Assembly (NCBI GenBank): GCA_017508385.1
Contig: JAFVZB010000072.1
Coordinates: forward strand, 16,053 to 80,052
Source of the DNA: Lentisphaeria bacterium
Lineage (GTDB): Bacteria; Verrucomicrobiota; Lentisphaeria; Victivallales; Victivallaceae
Length of the DNA: 64,000 bases
Reading direction: 5' to 3'
In this document: piece by piece, positions 1-6,138 of the stretch
How positions within the stretch are numbered: position 1 is the stretch's first letter
Layout: every line of letters begins with the position of its first letter
Notes under the pieces: generated by a model
The model's input: only the letters and a program-made list of their open reading frames with translations
Told to the model about the DNA's origin: nothing
Database searches by the model: none
Translations under genes and position numbers: made by a program

Positions 1-1101
1 GTCGGAGCTTGAAAACTCTTTGGCATCGGGGAAACGGCGCAAAAAGGTTTCCATGTCTGAGCAGCTGAACGCCTTTTCTTTTTCCGTTTCGTACTTTTCA
101 AGCCGCAACCGGTGTTCCGGGTTCGCCCACGGATAGAGCGGAACATCTTTGGTCAGACTGGCGATATCTTTCAAAACACAGCAGTGGATTTTTCCGGCTT
201 CAAGCTCATACTCACGGGCGAAAGCGACGGCTGAGTTCGCATCGTGGCCGCAGGCGGAGTGCATGGCGCAGACCACGGTGTTGACTCCGGCACGTAAGTG
301 CAGATTTCCGTTGTCGTCGGCGGCTTTGCCGTTGACACAGGCGACGGCATTGAGGTATTCAGGCTTTACGCTCTGCTCACGGGGAGAAATCAACTCTATC
401 GCCATGACGTACGGGACGATATCCTGATTGTTGATGGTGAAGTGCTCAGGGAAAAGCATACGGTGCGGATGCAGTGAAAAGGTGAGATACTCCTTGTTCA
501 CCGCACGGCATGATATGACCTTTTTCAACAGGGATTCCTCACGGGTGAGCATAGGAGTCTCACGGGGATAGAGGTTTTTCCACGGAGCGTCGTTGACGTT
601 TCCGATGATGTAAACGCCCTGCCACTCACAGCTTTGATTTTTCGAAGCATCGAAAAGCTCCCACGGGTATAGCTGCGGAGCGGCTTTCGGAGTATTCTGT
701 ACCCATTGCGGCAGATGAGCAGCTTCCCATGAGTCATCAGAGATGACAACTGTTTCGCCGTCGATATCCAGCTGACAGAGAAATCCTCCCCGCTGAGGAA
801 TTTGATGAAAAGTGCCGCATCCTGCAAAGCGCACCTCGCACTCTATGCGGTTGAGTCCGACTCTCAGCAGGCTTGAGAGATCGACGACATCGTAGCTGTA
901 ATGGTCGAAGTAAGCTCTTGCCGGACCATCTGCGCACCACTGCCCGTTGACTTTCAAACGGTATTTCGTATCGGCGGTAACGGCAAGTTTTGCCTCGCTC
1001 ACAGCCGAGTCGAGACGGAAATCTTTTCTGAATACGACATGAGTATTGTAGTCAAGTCCGCTGTTTCCGTTTATCCAAATCCAATTTGCTGTGATGTTCA
1101 T
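1..1101 (-). CDS. Alpha-L-rhamnosidase-like protein, N-terminal part (truncated by window edge)
   Basis: An uninterrupted minus-strand reading frame of 367 codons starts at ATG 1101 and runs off the left edge. Only the N-terminal part is visible. It begins MNITANWIWING and continues with FRKDFRL, a VNG turn and a Y-D-V-V-D-L-S-S-L-L stretch ending in N-R-I-E. That is the beta-sandwich layout of the N-terminal domains of GH78 alpha-L-rhamnosidases and their relatives. No signal peptide is seen, so the product may be cytoplasmic. The start lies 5 bp after the stop of the carboxypeptidase gene, so the two are probably co-transcribed; a weak GGAAGAG motif precedes the ATG. The catalytic (alpha/alpha)6 barrel would lie outside the window, so activity cannot be judged. 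Another rhamnosidase-like or sugar-binding family remains possible. Confidence 0.6.
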   Translation of the reverse strand, partial: MNITANWIWINGNSGLDYNTHVVFRKDFRLDSAVSEAKLAVTADTKYRLKVNGQWCADGPARAYFDHYSYDVVDLSSLLRVGLNRIECEVRFAGCGTFHQIPQRGGFLCQLDIDGETVVISDDSWEAAHLPQWVQNTPKAAPQLYPWELFDASKNQSCEWQGVYIIGNVNDAPWKNLYPRETPMLTREESLLKKVISCRAVNKEYLTFSLHPHRMLFPEHFTINNQDIVPYVMAIELISPREQSVKPEYLNAVACVNGKAADDNGNLHLRAGVNTVVCAMHSACGHDANSAVAFAREYELEAGKIHCCVLKDIASLTKDVPLYPWANPEHRLRLEKYETEKEKAFSCSDMETFLRRFPDAKEFSSSD

Positions 1102-1106
1102 AAAAG

Positions 1107-2330
1107 TTATCTCTTCCTGCTTTTTCTGCTTTTGCTGCTGCTGACAGCGGATTTCCGTTTGCCCGGAGCCTGACTTTTTTTCTGTACTGCGATCTTCTTT
1201 TCGGGTTCAAAAGCCCAATCGACCAGCTTGCGGCAGAAGCGGTCACGATCGACCCTGCTTTTGAAACCGGTCACGCATCCCATGATTCTTTTTCCGTTGC
1301 GTTTTGCGGAAAACACCAGACAGAATCCGGCGGCACGGGTGAAGCCGGTTTTCATGCCGTCAACTCCGGGATAGCGCGGATTTATCAGCTTGTTGGTGTT
1401 GGTGTAAACCAGCGGTTTCTGCACTCTCAGTGAGCTCTGCTGAGTCGAAAAATACTCCATCAGCACGGGATAAGCGAGCAGTTTCTCTCCGAGGATGACC
1501 ATATCCAGAACGGTGGAAGTCGGAAAGACGTACTTGCCGTCTTTGTTTTTTTCGGTGAGTCCGTGAGCGTTGATGAAGTTGGTGGAGTTCATGCCGAGTT
1601 CAATGGCTCTTTTGTTCATCAGCGCAGCGAAGCTCTTTGAGTCCTGAGCAACGGTGAGGGCGAGCATTTCTGCGGCATCGTTGGCACTCTTGATGGAGGC
1701 GGCTTTGACGATGTCGGAAAACTTGAATTTCTCACCCGGAGCAAGATAAACCACTCCGGTGCGGGGAACGTTCATCACCCCTTTGGGAACGATTGTTTCA
1801 GTGTCGAGAGTGAGCTCTTCATTGGCATCGATGTACTCCATGAAGAGAAGAAGAGTCATGAGTTTTGCCATGCTGGCGGTTCCGGTCTTGAGCCTGCAAT
1901 TTTTCTCCCACAAAACTTTTCTGGTCGAGAGATCGACAACGATACCGCTCTTTGCGCCCCTGCTTCCCGGAGCGTAGTAATCGGGCAGTTCGCCGTGTCG
2001 TGCGGTCGAAAAATCAAAGGGAGTACCGAATCCGGGCACATCCGCCGGAGCTTTGCGGTAGATGAGAACCGGTTTTTTCTTCTCAGGTTCAGGCTCTTGA
2101 GGCTTATCCGCTTTTTTTTCAGTTTCGGCGGCAGGCTTCTCTTTTTTGCCTGAAAACAGCCGCTCAAAAAATCCCGGAGACTCCCCGGAAACAGCCTCTT
2201 TTTTGTCGTCTTTGATGTTGCTGTCAGCCCCGCTGCATCCTCTGATTGCGACGGCGATGACCAGGTGTATGGCGATCACCGCAGCGGCAAGTATCAGCCA
2301 GCGGGAGTTTTTTTGTATTTTTTCGTTCAT
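1107..2330 (-). CDS. D-alanyl-D-alanine carboxypeptidase (peptidase S11)
   Basis: A penicillin-binding serine peptidase that trims the terminal D-Ala from peptidoglycan pentapeptides in the periplasm. All three active-site motifs are present in order: S-M-A-K (SxxK, after KTGTA), S-A-N (SxN, in IKSANDAAEML) and K-T-G (in DGMKTGFT). One membrane segment near the N-terminus (about residues 11-30, ILAAAVIAIHLVIAVAI) is a signal anchor. It is followed by a low-complexity Lys/Glu/Pro linker up to about residue 90. At 407 residues it is of usual family length. The C-terminus is strongly basic (Arg/Lys/Ser-rich), replacing the amphipathic membrane-anchoring helix of classical DacA. It is first in a probable two-gene transcript with the rhamnosidase-like gene, driven by the promoter at 2369-2397. 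Confidence 0.92.
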   Translation of the reverse strand: MNEKIQKNSRWLILAAAVIAIHLVIAVAIRGCSGADSNIKDDKKEAVSGESPGFFERLFSGKKEKPAAETEKKADKPQEPEPEKKKPVLIYRKAPADVPGFGTPFDFSTARHGELPDYYAPGSRGAKSGIVVDLSTRKVLWEKNCRLKTGTASMAKLMTLLLFMEYIDANEELTLDTETIVPKGVMNVPRTGVVYLAPGEKFKFSDIVKAASIKSANDAAEMLALTVAQDSKSFAALMNKRAIELGMNSTNFINAHGLTEKNKDGKYVFPTSTVLDMVILGEKLLAYPVLMEYFSTQQSSLRVQKPLVYTNTNKLINPRYPGVDGMKTGFTRAAGFCLVFSAKRNGKRIMGCVTGFKSRVDRDRFCRKLVDWAFEPEKKIAVQKKSQAPGKRKSAVSSSKSRKSRKR

Positions 2331-2368
2331 TTTTCCCTATTGAATTAATTAAAAGTTACAGTTTATGG

Positions 2369-2397
2369 AATATACCCGAAATTTTGCAAAATATCAA
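2369..2397 (-). promoter_or_regulatory. Sigma70-type promoter for the carboxypeptidase gene
   Basis: On the minus strand the -35 box TTGATA (2392-2397) and the -10 box TATATT (2369-2374) are separated by exactly 17 bp. The predicted start leaves about 35 nt of 5' UTR before the ATG at 2330. Confidence 0.6.
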
Positions 2398-2461
2398 GTC
2401 AAATATCCGTTTTTTTTTAATTCTGTCTGAGAAAAAATTTGAATTTTTTTCGGAATCGCCC

Positions 2462-2489
2462 TTGACATAACGCCGCATTGAGGTATATT
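2462..2489 (+). promoter_or_regulatory. Promoter of the aromatic amino acid operon
   Basis: A consensus -35 TTGACA (2462-2467) and -10 TATATT (2484-2489) are 16 bp apart. The expected start near 2496 lies just before an inverted repeat at 2501-2518 (GCGGGTC, loop, GACCTGC). That repeat could be a 5' hairpin of the leader RNA or a repressor operator. Confidence 0.75.
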
Positions 2490-2535
2490 ATCTGCAGAAA
2501 GCGGGTCAGGTGACCTGCGAAAAACAGAGAGTATT

Positions 2536-2625
2536 ATGATAGAATTCGTTTACAGCAGCTTTTATTTCAGCTTTGGTTACCGCTTTTACTTTAGAAGCGG
2601 GGCCCGCTGTTGCATGGCTGCGTGA
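2536..2625 (+). CDS. Phe/Tyr-rich leader peptide of the aroF-pheA attenuator
   Basis: A 29-codon ORF (ATG 2536, TGA 2623-2625) preceded by a weak GAGAG ribosome site. It encodes six Phe and four Tyr, nearly all clustered in codons 4-19, beginning MIEFVYSSFYFSFGY. It lies between the operon promoter and an intrinsic terminator just before the DAHP synthase and prephenate dehydratase genes. This is the arrangement of enterobacterial pheL-type leaders. The mix of Phe and Tyr codons suggests the operon senses both amino acids through ribosome stalling. The peptide itself probably has no function after synthesis. The call rests on composition, position and the alternative RNA pairings described at 2602-2693. 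Confidence 0.85.
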   Translation: MIEFVYSSFYFSFGYRFYFRSGARCCMAA

Positions 2626-2664
2626 CCGATACGCCGCAGGCGTTGAGGATGCAAGGTAACGGGC
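2602..2664 (+). promoter_or_regulatory. Putative antiterminator hairpin of the aromatic operon leader
   Basis: Segment 2602-2606 (GCCCG) can pair with 2660-2664 (CGGGC), and 2610-2615 (TTGCAT) with 2649-2654 (ATGCAA). The second strand takes the first two bases of the terminator stem, so the two structures exclude each other. The first strand overlaps the last codons of the leader ORF. A ribosome that finishes the ORF would mask it, and one stalled at the upstream Phe/Tyr codons would leave it free. A small hairpin inside the ORF (CCGCTT 2580-2585 with AAGCGG 2595-2600) could act as the pause hairpin. Confidence 0.65.
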
Positions 2665-2693
2665 TCCGTAACAGAGGTTGCGGAGCTTTTTTT
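2663..2693 (+). terminator. Attenuator terminator upstream of aroF
   Basis: A 10-bp stem (GCTCCGTAAC 2663-2672 with GTTGCGGAGC 2677-2686, one G-U pair) closes a 4-nt AGAG loop and is followed by seven T residues. It lies 50 nt before the aroF start, inside the transcript, so it is an attenuator rather than an end-of-operon terminator. Confidence 0.88.
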
Positions 2694-2743
2694 ATTGAAA
2701 ATTTTGTGCATGATATGCAGTAATTATAAAAGGAGAAATCAAA

Positions 2744-3754
2744 ATGATCATCATTCTGAAAAAGGATGCACCGGCATCTCAGTTGGATATGCTCACCAGC
2801 TGGCTGAAAGAGCGCAATTTACAGGTGCATCACAGTGAGGGAACCAGCCAGACCATCCTCGGATTGATCGGCAATACCCACCACCTCGATATCGACCTCA
2901 TCAAGCAGATGGAAATCGTCGAGGATGTCAAACGTATTCAGGAACCGTTCAAAAACGCCAACCGCAAGTTCCATCCGCTCGATACCGTCGTCAAAGTCGG
3001 TACTCAGAACATCGGTGACGGCGGACTTACTGTCATTGCCGGTCCCTGTTCCGTCGAGAGCGAAGAGCAGATCGTGACCGTGGCACGCAGCGTCAAGGCT
3101 TCAGGAGCGACTCTGCTGCGCGGCGGAGCTTTCAAGCCCCGCACCTCTCCCTACGCATTCCAGGGGTTGCGTGACGAGGGTATCCGTCTCTTGCTCGAGG
3201 CGAAAAAAGATACCGGACTTCCCATCGTGACCGAGATCATGGATATCTCCCAGCTAGATCTCTTTGCCGAGGTCGATGTGATTCAGGTCGGAGCCCGCAA
3301 CATGCAGAACTTCGAGCTGCTCAAACAGCTTGGTCACTGCAAGCAGCCGATCCTGCTCAAGCGCGGACTTGCCAACACCTATCAGGAGCTCCTGATGAGT
3401 GCCGAGTACATCATGGCATCAGGAAATGAAAACGTCATGCTCTGCGAGCGCGGGATCCGTACTTTCGAAACCTACACCCGCAACACTCTTGATATCTCTG
3501 CGGTTCCCAGCCTCAAGACTCTGAGTCATCTGCCGGTGGTGATCGACCCCAGCCACGCTGCCGGAATTTCCCGCTTCGTCTCTCCGCTTTCGAAGGCGGC
3601 AGTCGCCATCGGCGCAGATGCCCTTATCATCGAAGTTCACAACAATCCCGCCTGCGCCCTCTGCGACGGAGCTCAAAGCCTCACCATGGAGGCGTTCGAC
3701 CGGTTGATGAAAGAGCTCAAGGGGTTCGTTGACGCAAGAGAGTTGTGCAAATAA
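2744..3754 (+). CDS. aroF: 3-deoxy-7-phosphoheptulonate (DAHP) synthase
   Basis: Catalyses the first shikimate-pathway step, condensing phosphoenolpyruvate with erythrose 4-phosphate in the cytoplasm. The 336-residue protein has an N-terminal ferredoxin-like regulatory domain (about residues 1-70, starting MIIILKKDA). The (beta/alpha)8 barrel follows, with GPCSVES near residue 100 (PEP/phosphate binding), RGGAFKPRTSPYAFQG, and later VIDPSHAAG. This is the type I-beta architecture known from Thermotoga, where the extra N-terminal domain mediates Tyr/Phe inhibition; regulation here is inferred. A clear AAGGAG ribosome site precedes the ATG. The gene lies downstream of the Phe/Tyr attenuator and 14 bp before pheA, so expression is probably controlled by aromatic amino acid supply. 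Confidence 0.95.
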   Translation: MIIILKKDAPASQLDMLTSWLKERNLQVHHSEGTSQTILGLIGNTHHLDIDLIKQMEIVEDVKRIQEPFKNANRKFHPLDTVVKVGTQNIGDGGLTVIAGPCSVESEEQIVTVARSVKASGATLLRGGAFKPRTSPYAFQGLRDEGIRLLLEAKKDTGLPIVTEIMDISQLDLFAEVDVIQVGARNMQNFELLKQLGHCKQPILLKRGLANTYQELLMSAEYIMASGNENVMLCERGIRTFETYTRNTLDISAVPSLKTLSHLPVVIDPSHAAGISRFVSPLSKAAVAIGADALIIEVHNNPACALCDGAQSLTMEAFDRLMKELKGFVDARELCK

Positions 3755-3768
3755 CAAGAGGTGATAAA

Positions 3769-4908
3769 ATGAGTTTGGAAAAATACCGCAGTGAGCTGGA
3801 TAAGATCGACAGTCAGATGCTTGAGCTTTTCCAGGAGCGCATGAAAGTAGTAAAAGATATTGCCGAGTACAAACGGCAGAACCATGCGGCAGTGCTCGAT
3901 AAATCCCGTGAACGCCGCATTCTGATGCGCATATATAACGAAGCTCAGGATAACATGGGCAAGCCCTCCGTTGCGCTCTTCCGCACCATCATCGAGCAGA
4001 GCAAGGCTTACCAGCGTGAGCTGATGCCGGGAAACGGTAAAATCGCCACCCGTATTGCCGAAACGCTCAAAAGCACTCCGCAGATATTCCCCGAGGCGGC
4101 GACCGTCGCCTGCATGGGAGTCGAGGGAGCCTACGCCCAGATCGCCTGCGACAGAATGTTCAAAGTCGCCAACATCATGTACCTGCGCAACTTTTCCGGA
4201 GTCTTTCAGGCTGTGCAGGAGGGTGTTTGCGATTACGGACTTCTCCCCATCGACAACACCACCAGCGGAACTGTCGATGCGGTCTATGATCTGATGAAGA
4301 AATTTGATTTCCACATCGTCCGCAGTTTGCGCCAGCAGGTATCGCATGTACTTCTGGTTCCCGAGGGCGTGAAGCTCGAGGATATCAAAGAGATATACTC
4401 ACACGAGCAGGCATTCAAGCAGTGCGGCAAGTTCCTCAAAGGACTCAAAGATGTTCAGCTCACCGTCAGCGACAGTACCGCTACCGGAGCTCAGATCGTC
4501 GCCCAGTCAGGACGCCGTGACGTGGCTGCCATCGGTGCAAGAGAGTGTGCAAGCCTCTACGGTCTGACCGCCCTTGATGTCAACATTCAGAACACCGATT
4601 ACAACTACACCCGATTCATTTGTATATCCCGCAAGCCCGAGATCTACCCGGGCGCAAACAAGATAAGTTTGTTCGTGGTGCTGCCCAACAAGCCGGGAGC
4701 TCTGCACAACGTGATATCCAAGTTCGCCGCCCTCGACCTCAATTTGACCAAACTCGAGAGCCGTCCGACTCCGGGCAGGGAGTTCGAGTACAGTTTCTAC
4801 CTCGACTTTGATGCTCAGGTGGTGGCTCCGGGGATCCCCCAGCTCTTCGATGAGCTGGAAAATGAGGCTGAGGAAATAGTGTTCCTCGGCAATTACAGCG
4901 AGTTCTGA
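3769..4908 (+). CDS. pheA: Bifunctional chorismate mutase / prephenate dehydratase (P-protein)
   Basis: Converts chorismate to prephenate and then phenylpyruvate, the committed branch to phenylalanine. Three domains are visible: an AroQ-type chorismate mutase (about residues 1-90, beginning MSLEKYRSELDKID), a prephenate dehydratase domain (about 105-280, with GVEGAYAQ, the IDNTTSGTV stretch and DSTATGAQ), and a C-terminal ACT domain (about 295-375, KPGALHNVISKFA and the ESRP motif that binds phenylalanine in known enzymes). The start at 3769 was chosen because AAGAGGTGATAAA is a good ribosome site directly before it; an in-frame ATG at 3745 would overlap aroF. Feedback inhibition by Phe is therefore likely in addition to the attenuator. 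It is the last gene of the operon. Confidence 0.95.
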   Translation: MSLEKYRSELDKIDSQMLELFQERMKVVKDIAEYKRQNHAAVLDKSRERRILMRIYNEAQDNMGKPSVALFRTIIEQSKAYQRELMPGNGKIATRIAETLKSTPQIFPEAATVACMGVEGAYAQIACDRMFKVANIMYLRNFSGVFQAVQEGVCDYGLLPIDNTTSGTVDAVYDLMKKFDFHIVRSLRQQVSHVLLVPEGVKLEDIKEIYSHEQAFKQCGKFLKGLKDVQLTVSDSTATGAQIVAQSGRRDVAAIGARECASLYGLTALDVNIQNTDYNYTRFICISRKPEIYPGANKISLFVVLPNKPGALHNVISKFAALDLNLTKLESRPTPGREFEYSFYLDFDAQVVAPGIPQLFDELENEAEEIVFLGNYSEF

Positions 4909-4943
4909 GCTGCCTTACCAGCTTGTTGAAACGTTTGCAATAG

Positions 4944-4981
4944 CGCTCTTCCCCTGAAAAATGGGGATGGGCGTTTTTTTT
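4944..4981 (+). terminator. Intrinsic terminator after pheA
   Basis: A stem of CGCTCTTCCCC against GGGGATGGGCG (two mismatches) closes an A-rich loop and is followed by eight T residues. It ends the aromatic operon four bases before the -35 box of the next promoter. Confidence 0.85.
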
Positions 4982-4984
4982 GTG

Positions 4985-5013
4985 TTGACAATAAAGCGCA
5001 AATGTGTTATAGT
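4985..5013 (+). promoter_or_regulatory. Promoter of the HlyD/ABC exporter operon
   Basis: A consensus TTGACA (4985-4990) and TATAGT (5008-5013) are spaced 17 bp apart, about 30 nt before the start codon at 5050. It follows the pheA terminator directly, so the exporter genes are an independent transcription unit. Confidence 0.8.
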
Positions 5014-5049
5014 AATACAACGGCAGAAAATCAACTCACAGGAGGAAAA

Positions 5050-6138
5050 ATGAATATCAAAAAACTTATCATCGCCATGGTTATCATCGCTGCAGCCGGA
5101 CTTGGATTTTATTTTATCAAATCTTACCGTGAAAATGCGCTTTACCGCAATCCGGGTTTTGCCTCAGGTAACGGCAGACTTGAGGCTACCGAAGTGGATG
5201 TCGCAGCCAAACTTGCCGGCAGGATCGAAGCGATCTATGTCAACGAGGGGGATATGGTGAAAAAGGGTCAGCTTCTGGCAAAGATGCAGACCAACACCCT
5301 CGAAGCTGAACTTGCCCAGGCGAAAGCAAAATACTCACAGGCAGTCGCCTCCGAGGCGGGAGCCCGTGCCACCATCGGAGTGAAACTCAGCGAACTTGAG
5401 GCGGCAAAAGCGGTCGTCAGTCAGAAGAATAGTGCGCTTGACGGAGCAAGAAAACGCTATGAGCGGGCTCAGAAACTTATCAAAGACTCCGCCACCAGCC
5501 AGCAGACTTTCGAGAACGATGAGACCATCTATCTTACTGCCAAAGCCGAACTTGAGGCGGCGAAAGCCAGCGTCAAACAGTGTGAGGCGGCGATCAATGA
5601 GGCGAAGGCGAAAGCTGCCGGAGAAAAGGCGAATATCAAAGCCGCCGAAGCCGATGTGGCAAGAATACAGGCTGATATCGACGACTGCAATCTGACTTCT
5701 CCCATCGGCGGAAGAGTCCAGTACCGCATCGCCGAACCGGGTGAGGTGCTCAATGCCGGAGGCAAAGTCCTCAATCTGGTCGATCTCACCGACGTTTATA
5801 TTACTTTCTATCTTCCCGAGGAAACCGCAGGAAAGGTCAAGATCGGAGCCGATGTCCGCATCGTTCTTGATGCACTGCCGAACATTCCCATTCCGGCGAA
5901 GATATCCTACGTTGCGAGCGTTGCGCAGTTCACTCCCAAAACGGTCGAGACCAGAATCGAGCGTCAGAAGCTGATGTTCCGCATCAAGGCGAGGATCGCT
6001 CCTGAGTTGCTTGCCAAGTACATCGAGTATGTCAAGACCGGACTTCCCGGAGTCGCATGGGTGCGCATCAATCCTGACGCGGAGTGGCCCGAGTCACTCA
6101 AACTCATGAAAGAGCGTGGAGAAAAACCGGCAAAATGA
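5050..6138 (+). CDS. HlyD-family membrane fusion protein (periplasmic adaptor of ABC exporter)
   Basis: An inner-membrane-anchored adaptor that links an ABC exporter to the periplasm or an outer-membrane channel. It has an N-terminal membrane anchor (about residues 6-22), a biotinyl-lipoyl-like half-motif (GRIEAIYVNEGDMVKKGQLLAKM, 50-72), and a long Ala/Lys/Glu-rich coiled-coil hairpin (about 80-215). The second lipoyl half (LTSPIGGRVQYRIAEPGEV) and beta-barrel region follow. The length of 362 residues matches E. coli YhiI/YbhG-type proteins. The start at 5050 follows a strong GGAGG site; a longer frame opens at 5002 but lacks one. The 3' end overlaps the next gene by four bases (ATGA). Gene order matches the yhiI-rbbA-yhhJ operon of enterobacteria. 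Confidence 0.9.
   Translation: MNIKKLIIAMVIIAAAGLGFYFIKSYRENALYRNPGFASGNGRLEATEVDVAAKLAGRIEAIYVNEGDMVKKGQLLAKMQTNTLEAELAQAKAKYSQAVASEAGARATIGVKLSELEAAKAVVSQKNSALDGARKRYERAQKLIKDSATSQQTFENDETIYLTAKAELEAAKASVKQCEAAINEAKAKAAGEKANIKAAEADVARIQADIDDCNLTSPIGGRVQYRIAEPGEVLNAGGKVLNLVDLTDVYITFYLPEETAGKVKIGADVRIVLDALPNIPIPAKISYVASVAQFTPKTVETRIERQKLMFRIKARIAPELLAKYIEYVKTGLPGVAWVRINPDAEWPESLKLMKERGEKPAK

Noticed and set aside
2496..2743. T-box riboswitch in the aroF leader
   Set aside because: No T-box sequence or specifier-loop arrangement; the Phe/Tyr leader ORF with competing hairpins explains the region better.
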